Source: Aurantiochytrium sp. KH105 (Eukaryota; Sar; Bigyra; Thraustochytrida; Thraustochytriidae). Taken from it: a stretch of DNA of 64,000 nt. The stretch covers positions 62,001-126,000 of the forward strand of contig BGKB01000032.1 in the NCBI GenBank assembly GCA_003116975.1, given 5' to 3'. Below the pieces are notes generated by a model. It made no database searches and was not told the DNA's origin. It saw only the letters and a program-made list of their open reading frames with translations. Position 1 is the stretch's first letter; each line of letters begins with the position of its first letter. This document shows, piece after piece, positions 20,140-30,005 of the stretch. The translations under genes and the position numbers were made by a program.

Positions 20140-22278
20140 CTAGTTGACCTCTTCCTCAAAACGAGTGAGCTGCTTGATAAAGCCGCGATTGGGCTTAATG
20201 ATCGGGCGATTGCGTTTGACAATATTGTAGGCGTCCGCAAAGGACAGGCGACGCGACTGCATTAGAAAGGCAATGACGATGGTCGCAGAACGCGAAATTC
20301 CGCGCTGGCAATGCACAAAGACAGTATGACCTTCTGCGCGAGCGTGAGCGATCTTTTCGCATGCCTCCGCAAAGTGCGCGTGCAGATCCGAAGTCTCATG
20401 ATCCTTGACCGAGATGCGAAGGTAGTCAAAATGCCCAGGATAAAAGTCTTTGATTTCCTTGGTCACATTGATGATGGTGGTGACACCGATATTCTGCAGC
20501 GTTCCAAAGTCAGACGCATTGTACTCGGTGCCCAGGTAAAGACCTGCAATGATGCGGGAAGGAAGTTCCTGCTGACCATACATGAGGATAATCTTCTCGT
20601 CAATGAAAGACTTTTTGAAGTTGGATATGAGCTTGGGCCCGAACTTGGCTTCCAAGCGCGTGATGACGTCTTGCGTGGTGAGATCGTCGAGGTTGAGCGT
20701 GGTCTGAATGATGGTACGGATTTCGGCGGTGATCTCCTGCTCGGCCTCGAGTCGCGAATTGAGAGAAAGGCGGCAGCGCGAGTCCTCGCGGGCCCGACTC
20801 GATACGGAAGCGGCATCTGCGCTGGCGGCCACCGAAGAAAAGTTGGGCAAATCTGTATGCACAGACACGCTTGTCGCATCGTCCGTGTCTTCATCGTCGT
20901 CGGAGAGATGCCCTTGCGCGAGGTGGTCGAGATGACCGTCCACCTCGTGAGCTTGATTCCGGGCAAGATTCACCGGCGGCATCAAGATGGCGTCGGCAAT
21001 GTCGAGACCGGAGCTACCGTCGATATCGACATGCTCGAAAACGTCGTCGCCAATGTCATCTTCATCGTTGTCATCATCGACATCGCCCTGCGCGTCCTCG
21101 TCATTTCCGTTGGCCTCCTTGGATATTTCGGCGGCCTCCTCGCCGTTGGCGTCGGCATGCTCTAGGTGACGCGAAGAAGACGCCTCCAGACCAGGGGGCA
21201 TAGCACTAGGCAAAAGGTCTTGCAGGTAAATTTCGATCCATTTGTGCGATGGCCCTTGAGGAAAGTAGTTGTTTGCTTTGGCGATGGATCGCGCTCGCGT
21301 TAGCGATACGACCAAGCGCCACATGCTGCGGATGGATACGGTCCCGATTCTCATCGAGTCACCAGCTGAGGCAAGGCGGACGAGGCCTCGGCCCTTGAGT
21401 GAAATGCGCAAGTCTGACCAAATCGGGAAGATTTTGACAATCGCGAGTCTGACGCTCGAGTGCGGCGCCTTGGCGATGGAGTCGCCAACGTAGGATCCCG
21501 CATCACGAAGTACGCTCGTCCTTGGTGGCTTAAAGGTGCCGGCAACTTGGCCCGCCTCATTGACAGCCTCGCCGTCCTCCTCGTCTTCATTTTCATTCTG
21601 CTCTTCCACCAGCCTTCCAGGGCGACCCTTTGCGCTCCTTGAGCCACCCCTTTTCCAGGAGAGACGCTTGAGCGACTTGGTTTTGCGCATGATCGTGCCA
21701 TTTGGACCGACGCCATCTTTCGATCGGTTGACGTGCGCTCGCAACACAAAGATGGCGTCCTCCTCGACGCCGGTGTGCGTCCGGTTCGAGATAAGAGCAA
21801 TGAAATACTCTCTTCGCTGGCGTTTTTTCCCGCTCTCGAGAATATTGGGAAGGCTATTTGCGCGGCGGATGAACGAGGCCCCGGCTTGCGCAAATGTGGA
21901 CGCCGAGACGGTCTTGCCGTGGCCCGCCTCGTTTGCGCCGGCTTTACGTCGCGGGCTTGCGTTTGTGTTGGCGAGATCGAGAGCTGTGATGAGCCTACAA
22001 ATGTCCGTGGGCAGGAGCACGTCCATGAGCGCCTGGAGGACCTCGCGCAGGTACGGATCGACGGTATCCTTTTTTGCGCGCGCTGTCGTCCCTCTCGCCA
22101 TTGGGTTCATGGTCGCGCGGCCGGGCCCGTGCTCGCCGACGTCGGGCCCAGCATTATCCTCGGACTCGGCCACATGTTTCGAAGCGACAAAGCTGTGCGT
22201 AATGAGCGCATTGCGGACGCGGACGACGTCGACGCCGCGCAAGGTCTCGCGCACCTCCTGCATCGTCTCGCGCGTCAT
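20140..22278 (-). CDS. Slingshot-type dual-specificity phosphatase (cofilin phosphatase)
   Basis: Slingshot phosphatases reactivate ADF/cofilin by removing the inhibitory Ser phosphate, driving actin turnover. From ATG 22278 the protein has 712 residues. The N-terminal half is weakly conserved and holds a PH-like Slingshot-N region (FIALISNRTHTG, IFVLRAHV). An acidic linker follows (about 430-460, DDDNDEDDIGDD). The C-terminus has the DEK_C domain (EIRTIIQTTLNLDDLTTQDV, RLEAKFG, FKKSFIDE) joined directly to the phosphatase domain (GLYLGTEYNASDF to the end). The active site is HCQRGISRSAT with Cys657. This DEK_C-DSP order is typical of Slingshot. The frame is open to 23265, but that stretch is Arg/Ala/Ser low-complexity. 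It is in tandem with DDX41. Confidence 0.92.
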   Translation of the reverse strand: MTRETMQEVRETLRGVDVVRVRNALITHSFVASKHVAESEDNAGPDVGEHGPGRATMNPMARGTTARAKKDTVDPYLREVLQALMDVLLPTDICRLITALDLANTNASPRRKAGANEAGHGKTVSASTFAQAGASFIRRANSLPNILESGKKRQRREYFIALISNRTHTGVEEDAIFVLRAHVNRSKDGVGPNGTIMRKTKSLKRLSWKRGGSRSAKGRPGRLVEEQNENEDEEDGEAVNEAGQVAGTFKPPRTSVLRDAGSYVGDSIAKAPHSSVRLAIVKIFPIWSDLRISLKGRGLVRLASAGDSMRIGTVSIRSMWRLVVSLTRARSIAKANNYFPQGPSHKWIEIYLQDLLPSAMPPGLEASSSRHLEHADANGEEAAEISKEANGNDEDAQGDVDDDNDEDDIGDDVFEHVDIDGSSGLDIADAILMPPVNLARNQAHEVDGHLDHLAQGHLSDDDEDTDDATSVSVHTDLPNFSSVAASADAASVSSRAREDSRCRLSLNSRLEAEQEITAEIRTIIQTTLNLDDLTTQDVITRLEAKFGPKLISNFKKSFIDEKIILMYGQQELPSRIIAGLYLGTEYNASDFGTLQNIGVTTIINVTKEIKDFYPGHFDYLRISVKDHETSDLHAHFAEACEKIAHARAEGHTVFVHCQRGISRSATIVIAFLMQSRRLSFADAYNIVKRNRPIIKPNRGFIKQLTRFEEEVN

Positions 22279-23226
22279 CTTCGCGCCGTGCCGCTGCTTG
22301 CCCGCTCGCTCGCTCGCTCGCTCGCTCGCTCGCTCTGCAGGTCTGCCTTCCCGCCTCGCCTCCTCCCCACGTGCGCTCCCGAGGGCGCGCAGGCCCCAAG
22401 CAGCACGCGGGCTGGAGTCGCGCTCGCAGGCCGCGGTGTGCTCGAAGGGGATGTCAATCTGGTGCCGCCGCCTGAGCTCGCTCGCCTCGCTCCACTCCGC
22501 CTGCCTCGCGCGGCGTCGAGTCTGCTGGCCTCTGACCGGGTCTGCAGCTGCAGCTGCCGCGCGCCCGCGCCCTGCTTCCCGCTCCCGAACCCGCGCGCGG
22601 TGAAGGTATGGTATGCTGTGCGCGAGTAAAGTCTGCCTGCTCTGCAAGGGGCGCGCGCACCTTCTTCTCCGGCTTGACGGGCAGCAGCTGCAGCAGCAGC
22701 TGCTGCTGCACGAACAATGGCGGCCAGCTGCGACCAGAACGGCGATCGACGCGGGACGAAGGGGGCGGGGGCGGGGGCGGGGCGCATGCGGACGCCGACC
22801 GGCCTCAGCTGGCCGTTGGCGCTGCTGGCGTCGCGCTGCGCGCGCGGCTGCGAACCGCGAGGCGGCGCGACGCGCGGCGCGTGCACCGCGGTACCGTGCA
22901 CGGTAACCCGCCGGGCGCGTGTGTGTGCGCGTGTGTGCGCGCGTGCGAGAGAGTGCACGTGCCGCGGCGAATTGGGGGCGCCGGGGACACTTGAATAGGG
23001 CGAGCGGCTGCGGACGAGAGGGCGAGAGGGAGAAGGGTGCACGGCGGCGCGCAGGCTCGCGGCCTCTTCGCTGCTGCTGCAGCGTGCAGGGGGAGAGAAA
23101 GGGGGGGGGGAGGAGGGGGCGGTGAAGAGCTTGTGCAAGGTGCAATGCATCTACGCGCGTTGCACCCGGCAATATGCGATCCGGAGCATGCAAGCCACAA
23201 GCACAATCTTCGTTTTTGTGTGGAGG
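22279..23226. other. GC-rich 5' flank of the Slingshot gene
   Basis: Promoter / 5' UTR side up to the transposon target duplication. Contains (CGCT)n, a GCTGCTGC-rich palindrome at 22684-22708, GT-rich sequence at 22919-22940 and a G-rich tract (23088-23120). No gene supported. Confidence 0.55.
22306..22335. repeat. (CGCT)n microsatellite in the Slingshot 5' UTR
   Basis: Seven to eight CGCT/CTCG units, about 28 bases upstream of the minus-strand ATG at 22278. Confidence 0.9.
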
Positions 23227-23233
23227 TTGAGTA

Positions 23234-24600
23234 GGTGGGCGTCTCACTCGTTTAGACCATTTCATTTGGACACTTGATGGGTTTAGTCTATCTAACGCCT
23301 AGAACTTCCTATCAAATTGCGGTCGCAGCGCCACGTGCAAGAGATAGGCCGTGACATTGCGGTAAATTTTTGTGCAGTTAACTTTGAAAATTTATCCGTT
23401 GAAGACCCGTTTATNNNNNNNNNNNNNNNNNNNNNNNNNNNNNNNNNNNNNNNNNNNNNNNNNNNNNNNNNNNNNNNNNNNNNNNNNNNNNNNNNNNNNN
23501 NNNNNNNNNNNNNNNNNNNNNNNNNNNNNNNNNNNNNNNNNNNNNNNNNNNNNNNNNNNNNNNNNNNNNNNNNNNNNNNNNNNNNNNNNNNNNNNNNNNN
23601 NNNNNNNNNNNNNNNNNNNNNNNNNNNNNNNNNNNNNNNNNNNNNNNNNNNNNNNNNNNNNNNNNNNNNNNNNNNNNNNNNNNNNNNNNNNNNNNNNNNN
23701 NNNNNNNNNNNNNNNNNNNNNNNNNNNNNNNNNNNNNNNNNNNNNNNNNNNNNNNNNNNNNNNNNNNNNNNNNNNNNNNNNNNNNNNNNNNNNNNNNNNN
23801 NNNNNNNNNNNNNNNNNNNNNNNNNNNNNNNNNNNNNNNNNNNNNNNNNNNNNNNNNNNNNNNNNNNNNNNNNNNNNNNNNNNNNNNNNNNNNNNNNNNN
23901 NNNNNNNNNNNNNNNNNNNNNNNNNNNNNNNNNNNNNNNNNNNNNNNNNNNNNNNNNNNNNNNNNNNNNNNNNNNNNNNNNNNNNNNNNNNNNNNNNNNN
24001 NNNNNNNNNNNNNNNNNNNNNNNNNNNNNNNNNNNNNNNNNNNNNNNNNNNNNNNNNNNNNNNNNNNNNNNNNNNNNNNNNNNNNNNNNNNNNNNNNNNN
24101 NNNNNNNNNNNNNNNNNNNNNNNNNNNNNNNNNNNNNNNNNNNNNNNNNNNNNNNNNNNNNNNNNNNNNNNNNNNNNNNNNNNNNNNNNNNNNNNNNNNN
24201 NNNNNNNNNNNNNNNNNNNNNNNNNNNNNNNNNNNNNNNNNNNNNNNNNNNNNNNNNNNNNNNNNNNNNNNNNNNNNNNNNNNNNNNNNNNNNNNCGAGG
24301 TCTGTGGGAGAAAATGCAGACAAGCTGTGAGGTCCACTGAAAAGACACATTGAATGTGTCCCTAATTTCGTGCTATGTTGTTCTACTGAGCACGAAATTC
24401 CGAAATTTTGATGGCCCTCCATATTAATCATAGCAAAAACCCTGAAAAATGTAAAAAGTTTCAAAGTTAAAAGTTGCTCAGAGGGGGGATTCATCAGTCG
24501 CTTAGATCTACCCGATCCTTTCCCCTTCTTTTCTCTTTTCTCTCCTTTCCGCGGCTGCACATAATTTGGCCCCATTCTGGGGCCTAGTCCGGCATTCACC
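23234..24600 (+). mobile_element. Transposable element copy 1 with 7-bp target duplication (internal gap)
   Basis: Starts GGTGGGCGTCTC and ends GGCATTCACC, so the outermost four bases are inverted (GGTG/CACC). It is flanked by the perfect direct repeat TTGAGTA at 23227-23233 and 24601-24607. An inverted copy lies at 51301-52384. Flanks of the internal gap agree at about 99 percent by eye. The right part holds three palindromes: GACACATTGAATGTGTC (24344-24360), AATTTCGTGCT/AGCACGAAATT (24364-24399) and GGCCCC/GGGGCC (24568-24584). The readable parts show no recognisable transposase or reverse transcriptase; the middle is unsequenced. Short termini plus a 7-bp duplication point to a DNA transposon, superfamily undetermined. 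Orientation is arbitrary. Confidence 0.85.
23415..24295. other. Assembly gap (881 N) inside transposon copy 1
   Basis: Run of N. Its left edge falls at the same element position (CCCGTTTAT) as the gap in copy 2. Confidence 0.99.
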
Positions 24601-24607
24601 TTGAGTA

Positions 24608-25521
24608 TAAGAAGGTGTGTACGCGATGAGGACCCCAAAGGGAGGTCCGCGCACTAGCAGAACGGTGTGTACCACTTTTCTTCCACAATAGCCCCTCGTG
24701 GAACCCCCGATTCACGATTGCGATACTGTCCGGGTAATCTTATAGAGGTGTATAGTGCAAGAGACAATTCGCCGAAGGGACTGTCCCCCTCGGAAGGCCT
24801 GGCGTCCCGCCTTACTTGGGACGAAACGATGAGCGCGACAAGCACACGGGGCCGCGCACATTAAGGTGTGCGCGCGGGAACGGGCAAGGGGGGCGGTGCG
24901 CGGTCTGCGGCGGCGCAAGTGCGGAATGGCGGCCGCGCAAGTGCGGAATGGCGGCGGCGCAAGTGCGGAATGCGCGCGCCCTACTGGTCTACCGCGGCGA
25001 GGGAGGAGGCACGGAGCCAAGCAAGCAGGCAGAGAGAGGAGGGCGCGAGCACGTTCGAGGCCGAGACGCCGGGACCGAGCGCGAGCGCGAGCGGGCGGGC
25101 GGGCGCGGCGCAAGCGGCGCGTGCGCGGCGCGGAGAGCGGGCCGGGGACGCGGGCAGAGCCCCTCGCGGCGCGAACGCCGGCCGAGAGGCGGCAGCGGCC
25201 TCCCGCGGAGGCGGCCGGCCGGCGCGCGGCGCGTGGCTCGTAGACGCATAGCACCGCGCATACTGCGCATACCATACTGCAAACCCGACGACGACGACGA
25301 CGGCGACGGCGACGGCGACGAGGGCGACAACCAGGGCCAGGGCGGGGAGCTGCTCTCGCGGGACCGCGCGGCGAGGTCGCGGAGCGAGAAGTCTGGAAGA
25401 GGGCGCGGAGCGCGAGCGCGGTCTGCAGATCGGCGCAGGCGAGCGGCCAGCGGGTGAGCGGGTGAGCGAGAAAAGCGCGCGGCCGAGCCACAAGCGCAAG
25501 CGAGAACAAGGGGCGAGCGAG
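24608..25521. other. Spacer between transposon copy 1 and the acidic-protein gene
   Basis: 24608-24860 has balanced composition and differs from the GC-rich DNA around it. It contains GGTGTGTAC twice (24614, 24664) and small hairpins, and may be part of an older repeat, but no gene is recognised. 24914-24972 holds a 22-23 bp tandem repeat (GCAAGTGCGGAATG, three units). The remainder is promoter-like GC-rich sequence. Confidence 0.5.
24914..24972. repeat. 22-23 bp tandem repeat, three units
   Basis: GCAAGTGCGGAATG recurs at 24914, 24937 and 24959, separated by GC-only linkers. Confidence 0.8.
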
Positions 25522-26307
25522 ATGGAGGTGGCACTCGTGTCCGGGCTCGGGTTCACCTTTGCCAGGGAGCAGACGCTCGGCCACGACGGCACGGGCGACT
25601 TTGATGAGGCCTTCTTGATGCAGCTCGAACCGGCGGCCAAGGTCATGGGGCTAAGGTCCGCCAGTGGAGGCTTCAAGCGCAGGGCCGAGGCGGCCTCGCC
25701 CTTGAACGGGCGGTACGCCAGCGGAACCGAGAGAAAACGCGCGCGCGTACCCGCCTGCGAGCCGCTCGCGCTTTCCGATGCGCTCCAGCAGTTGGCACTC
25801 TCCCCAGCGCTCCTCGACTTTGTCATGGACGTTCTTAACGCCGGTGATGCGGCCCTTCCGGAGGGCACCGCGTTCTCGGAGGGCACCGCGCACGGTGACA
25901 TGAATGACGATGACGACGACGAGGACGACGAGGAGGTTGAAGTACAAGCGCTCGGTGAATTTAGCAGCGACGGCTACTCAGAGGCTTCTGGCGATATTGG
26001 CGACAGCGACAGCGAGCATGACGGCGAGCTTGTATTCGTTCACTTTGGAGAAACCGACGACCACTTTGCTCGACTTGGACGGTGTACGGGCGATCGTATT
26101 ACCTTTGGCAACGCAAATACTAATGACGACGAGGAAGAGAGCAAGAATCATTGCAACAAAAGTGACGACCTTTGCGACGCGAGCGACGCTGGGTGTAGCT
26201 GCTCCTCGGAGTCGTTGCGCTCTTTCCCGGCAAATGACTTTCAGTCGCCTTCAAGTCCGCCCGCATCCTCGGTGGCGGGCGTCTCGTTGACTTCGTGCAG
26301 CTTGTGA
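25522..26307 (+). CDS. Acidic protein of unknown function
   Basis: From ATG 25522 the frame encodes 261 residues. The N-terminal third is neutral with basic patches (KRRAEA, ERKRARV, which could act as a nuclear localisation signal). A short helical segment follows (LSDALQQLALSPALLDFVMD). The middle is strongly acidic (MNDDDDDEDDEEVEV and more Asp/Glu clusters) and the C-terminus Ser/Cys-rich. No family is recognised. The pattern suits a nuclear regulator or histone/ribosome chaperone, but this is only composition. The frame is also open to 25462. Third-position bias agrees with real coding. Confidence 0.6.
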   Translation: MEVALVSGLGFTFAREQTLGHDGTGDFDEAFLMQLEPAAKVMGLRSASGGFKRRAEAASPLNGRYASGTERKRARVPACEPLALSDALQQLALSPALLDFVMDVLNAGDAALPEGTAFSEGTAHGDMNDDDDDEDDEEVEVQALGEFSSDGYSEASGDIGDSDSEHDGELVFVHFGETDDHFARLGRCTGDRITFGNANTNDDEEESKNHCNKSDDLCDASDAGCSCSSESLRSFPANDFQSPSSPPASSVAGVSLTSCSL

Positions 26308-27086
26308 CATTGCATTCTCGGCATTCAGCCCATTCGCCCCTTTTTATTGATTTGATCACACTGCATATAGGCTATCGTGCTTGGCGGCGCGAAGCGACTT
26401 TCTCGGTCTCCTTTGGCCACTTCCTGTGTTGGATTTGTTTATGCATACACATATCTCGCCGACACGCCTCTGCAAACATACCTAGAGCTCGAGCCCGTAA
26501 AAGTAATACCAGTCAACGTATTCTTTTTCCGTAAACATCAGCCTACTTGTGGTTGGTTGGTTGCTTGGTTGATTGCTGGCCATGCTGGGGAAGAAGCAAG
26601 CAGTCAGTCAGTCAGTCAGTCAGTCAGACAGACAGACCAACAGCCCATCAAACATCAGTGCATTCAACATTGCCCTCCTTGCCCTTGCTCGTCCGTGACC
26701 TAGTCAGCCTCCAACGAAAAGAACGAACTTTGCCATTCATGTGGTGGTATAAGATACACTTCAAGTTTTTATAGGACGTCCTGCCGCGCGGCCGCTTCCG
26801 TCGCGGCAATTTCCCCGCAGCCTTCGTTCGTTACGCATGCGGAGGAGAAGCACACAACTTGACTCGGGCAAGTTGGCGGGACGCGTCCCCACGAGCGGAC
26901 AGAACGACAGATATATATCCTGGGTCCAGGGGCCGTCGGCGCAAAGACCAAACAGCCAGACTACCTTGCGACGGCGAGCTTGCAGCGGCGCGAAGAAAGT
27001 TTGCCTGGCTGAGAAACCAGAGAAGCCGCGAGAAGAGCGCGCGGAACAGAGCTCAAGCCTTGTCAAGGGTCAAGTCGCAAGGCACG
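26308..27086. other. Spacer upstream of the VOC gene
   Basis: Holds the 3' UTR of the acidic-protein gene, a (GGTT)-rich stretch (26552-26570) and the (CAGT)n/(CAGA)n repeat at 26603-26635. ATATATATCC at 26911 may be part of the downstream promoter. No gene seen. Confidence 0.55.
26603..26635. repeat. (CAGT)n-(CAGA)n microsatellite
   Basis: About eight tetranucleotide units, changing from CAGT to CAGA. Confidence 0.85.
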
Positions 27087-27605
27087 ATGGGAGACTTTGC
27101 CTCGCCGCGCTGGGAGAGCATCAACGCCATCACGTTCGCGACCACGGACATGGCGGCCTCGGTCAAGTTCTACGAGAGCTTGGGGCTTGAGCTGACGTAC
27201 GGAAACAAGAGCGCGCCGTTCTCCACGCTGGGTCTCGGCGGCGCGGATAATACACTGCATGTGAACCTGTTCAAGGTTGAGGAAAGCTTTGATGCCAAAT
27301 CCTGGGGACGGGTAATTATCTATGTCTCGGACGTGGACGCCATGTACAAGCAGGTCTGTGCGGCGGGCTACACGCCCGAGGCTGAGCCGGCGGACGCCGT
27401 ATGGGGTGAGCGCTACTTTCAGATTCGCGATCCCATCGGTCACGAGCTCTCATTTGCGAAAAAGATCCCGGGACACAAGTTTTGGAAACGTCCCAAAATT
27501 GCTCCGCGCTTTGACGCAGAAGCGGCAGCCCAAGGCCGTCGCACCGCAGTTGCAGCTGCTGCCGTTGTGTGCGGCTTTCTCTTTTGGCAAGCAAGCCGCA
27601 CCTGA
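27087..27605 (+). CDS. VOC-superfamily (glyoxalase/bleomycin-resistance fold) protein with tail anchor
   Basis: 172 residues from ATG 27087. Residues 10-130 form one VOC module pair: INAITFATTDMAASVKFYE, YESLGLEL, NTLHVNLF, VIIYVSDVDAMY and FQIRDPIGHELSFAK. The His/Glu positions used for metal in this superfamily are present (LHVN, GHEL). After a basic linker, residues 152-169 (TAVAAAAVVCGFLFW) form a single hydrophobic tail ending in QASRT, which looks like a tail anchor for the ER, mitochondrial or peroxisomal outer face. Substrate is unknown; glyoxalase I and dioxygenase activities are both possible for the fold. It converges on RPB5. Confidence 0.82.
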   Translation: MGDFASPRWESINAITFATTDMAASVKFYESLGLELTYGNKSAPFSTLGLGGADNTLHVNLFKVEESFDAKSWGRVIIYVSDVDAMYKQVCAAGYTPEAEPADAVWGERYFQIRDPIGHELSFAKKIPGHKFWKRPKIAPRFDAEAAAQGRRTAVAAAAVVCGFLFWQASRT

Positions 27606-27777
27606 CTGGAATTATATCTTACGTGACAATGGTGCATTTGAATTTCAATTTAACCTTGCCTTTTTTTTTTGATTTGTTTGTTGTTTCTTGAAAGAATCAA
27701 AGCTTTTGCAAGAAGATGAAGACATACAGAGAAAAAGAGTCTAGAGCAGGTTTACAATCATGATCCTTTGTTTACTA

Positions 27778-28407
27778 TCAGTGAACGATGCGGTACGTGA
27801 CGTAGCGGCCGGCAGTCTCACTGGAGCGAATGATCTTGACGACTTGGCCTCGCTTCAAACCAAAGTAGCGGGTAATGGGATCCGTCGTGTACATGCGCGG
27901 AAGCTGCGAATCCTTGAGGTTGTATCGCACCAGCAGCTGGCGCTTCTCATCCTGGGAGAGTACCTCGTGCTTGGGGACGAGCTCGTGCTCGGTGATATCC
28001 ACGAGCAACTCAGACTCCTTGATGACTTCGATATAAAATAAAGGTGCAGCCTCGGCCAGAGCCTTCCTCGCAAACGGGGAAATGTCCTTCTCCACCACGA
28101 GAATGGCGCGTCGGACCTCCTGCGTCTGCATTTGGTCTGCATACGTGGCCATGCTCTTGACGTCGACCTTTTCTTCGTCCGGGAAGAACACAAAGATGCG
28201 TTCGTTGGGGTCGTCCCGTTTCGCTGTCATCATCATCAGCTTCTTCTTGTCTACAGGGTATCCAAAGGTGTTCTTAAACTCGTCGAACGAGGTCTCGTCG
28301 TTGCTCACGAGGTATTTGCGGTTATTCAGCATTTTCTGCACCGTCTCGCGCGCGCGGAACAGCCTGAACGCGCGCTTGTGTTGGGGGTCTGCCTCCTCGT
28401 CCATCAT
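27778..28407 (-). CDS. RPB5: RNA polymerase subunit RPB5 (RPABC1), shared by polymerases I-III
   Basis: 209 residues, the usual eukaryotic size (yeast 215). The N-terminal jaw domain (FRARETVQKMLNNRKYLV, FGYPVDKK, IFVFFPDEEKV) is followed by the archaeal RpoH-like C-terminal domain (ELLVDITEHELVPKHEVLS, RYNLKDSQLPRM, DPITRYFGLKRGQVVKIIR, GRYVTYRIV). These blocks are highly conserved. ATG at 28407; the next Met is at residue 2. It is divergent from the PH-Costars gene across a 1.6 kb spacer. Single copy within the window. Confidence 0.97.
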   Translation of the reverse strand: MMDEEADPQHKRAFRLFRARETVQKMLNNRKYLVSNDETSFDEFKNTFGYPVDKKKLMMMTAKRDDPNERIFVFFPDEEKVDVKSMATYADQMQTQEVRRAILVVEKDISPFARKALAEAAPLFYIEVIKESELLVDITEHELVPKHEVLSQDEKRQLLVRYNLKDSQLPRMYTTDPITRYFGLKRGQVVKIIRSSETAGRYVTYRIVH

Positions 28408-28833
28408 CTTGCCGCCTTGCTCGCTCCTGGCGGTGCTCGCGCCTCGCGACGGGTCGCCGGGCCCTCCGGCGTCGCGTCCAACGAGCGGCTGCGGTGATCT
28501 CGCGCCGTCGGCGAGGCTTTCTGCGCCGCGGCTGGCCGCGCGGGGGCTTTTTGGCGATCTACGTGCTTTGCGCGGGACCGCTTACTCGCGCCGCCGTCGC
28601 CTTCGGCCGCAAGCCGCTCCGCGCACGCGCGCACGAGCCCCTCGTCCCTCGCGTGAGCTCTCGCGAAGGGCTCTGCTCTCCCGAGCGATGGCTCCCCCGC
28701 GTTTCGCCGACGCAGGGGTATCGCAGAGTTTGTGCTTGCGTGGAGACTGGAGTAACGGGTGTTGTCACCTCTGTCGGTAAAACATGGGTGGCTGTCGTGC
28801 CCCCTTCATCGGGGAAACATCTTTGACGATGAC

Positions 28834-28915
28834 TTTGGGATATGGTCATGGTCATGGTGGTGGTCATGAGGATGGGGATGGGGATGGTGATGGTGGGGAT
28901 GGTGATGGAAATGAG
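28834..28915. repeat. GGTCAT / GGGGATGGTGAT minisatellite
   Basis: Degenerate hexamer array of GGTCAT changing to GGGGAT and GGTGAT units. Confidence 0.8.
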
Positions 28916-29698
28916 CACATTGCTAGCCTCCTCGTTATTAAGATTAATACGAGAAGCTTGGGGTTGCAGCACGCACGCAGTGCTTTCGCGGTCTGCTCCG
29001 TCCATCCTATCGTTCATCTGCCTCGCTTGCCTCCCCATCATTAGTGTCACTCATCAAGTCTGACACTGCCAGCACCACAACGTCTCGTCCTCGGCATGAT
29101 ATGGCGCCGTCGATTCGGTCCACGATGCAGCCCTGCCACTATCACAGACAGCTCCACTCGTCGCCGCCTGCCCCTGCCAGAAACATGCCGCACGTGTGCA
29201 CAAGCAATCGAGCTCCAGCAATCGGGCTAGGTGGCACTTCTCGGCATGGCAGCTGTCTCCTACAGGTAAGGTGCACCGTGCGTCACGCCGCCGCCCGCCT
29301 TGGGGCCCTCGGCTCGCCTCATCAGCGCTGGCAGGTGACCTCTTGGCGGCAGCGGTGGGCTCGCTGCCCTCCCTGGCAGCCGACTTCGCTCCGGAGGCGA
29401 GGGCTGGCGGTGTGCGGAGCGGCGCCGCGGCAGGCGGGCAGGCTGAATCTGCGGATGTTGTCGCCCTCCGCGTCGCCAGCTGCAACCAACACGAGCAGCA
29501 ACACGAGCACCTGCGCCGGCAAGTGCGACTTCGGACTTTGGTCGACTTGCCGCTGCCTTCGGCCGCCCTTGCGCACGGGCAGAGTGCTTGTCGGCCAACC
29601 CAGTTGTTAGTTGCTGTTAGTAAGAAGGCGGCGAGAAGGGGTGTGCGCGCACGCGCTGCGGCGGTGTTGACGGAGCCTACTACTTTGCTAGCACGGCA

Positions 29699-29729
29699 CG
29701 CATGCACGCACGCACGCACGCACGCACGC
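29699..29729. repeat. (CGCA)n microsatellite
   Basis: Seven CGCA/GCAC units about 280 bases upstream of the PH-Costars start. Confidence 0.85.
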
Positions 29730-30005
29730 TCGATCAGGGCGGGTGGCCGGGCGAGCCGCGGGCAGACGCGCAGCTGCAGCGAGGGAGGTCTCCGGCGGTC
29801 GCGGTCGCGGTCGGCGGCGCCCGCCTGCGCGAGGACTGCGAGCGAGGCCGTACTTTTTCTTGGTCTCCGTCTTGGGCTGCTTTCGTGGCCTTCTTGTTGG
29901 TCTTCTTGACCGCGTCGGAGCCGTGAGCGGGCGAGCAGCTGAGGCGAGCAGAACGAGAGCGAGGGCGTCACGCGCGGCGAGCGCGGACGAAGGAGCGCGG
30001 ACACG

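Larger units (their letters stand above)
28408..30005. other. Long divergent spacer between RPB5 and the PH-Costars gene
   Basis: Promoter region for both genes. Contains a GGTCAT/GGGGAT minisatellite (28834-28915) and a (GCAC)n tract (29699-29729). At 29263-29268 the plus strand reads CAG|GTAAGG, a good donor that could belong to a 5' UTR intron of the downstream gene. Frames of 80-190 codons on both strands are low-complexity and carry no domain. Confidence 0.5.

Noticed and set aside
19878-20147. 89-codon plus-strand frame
   Set aside because: Overlaps the Slingshot stop region and lies in its 3' UTR; no domain and atypical codon use.
28784-29044. 86-codon Gly/His/Asp-rich frame
   Set aside because: Direct translation of the GGTCAT/GGGGAT minisatellite.
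29044-29610. 188-codon plus-strand frame upstream of the PH-Costars gene
   Set aside because: Ser/Thr/Arg-rich, no domain; may include a 5' UTR donor site (29263) but does not stand as a gene.
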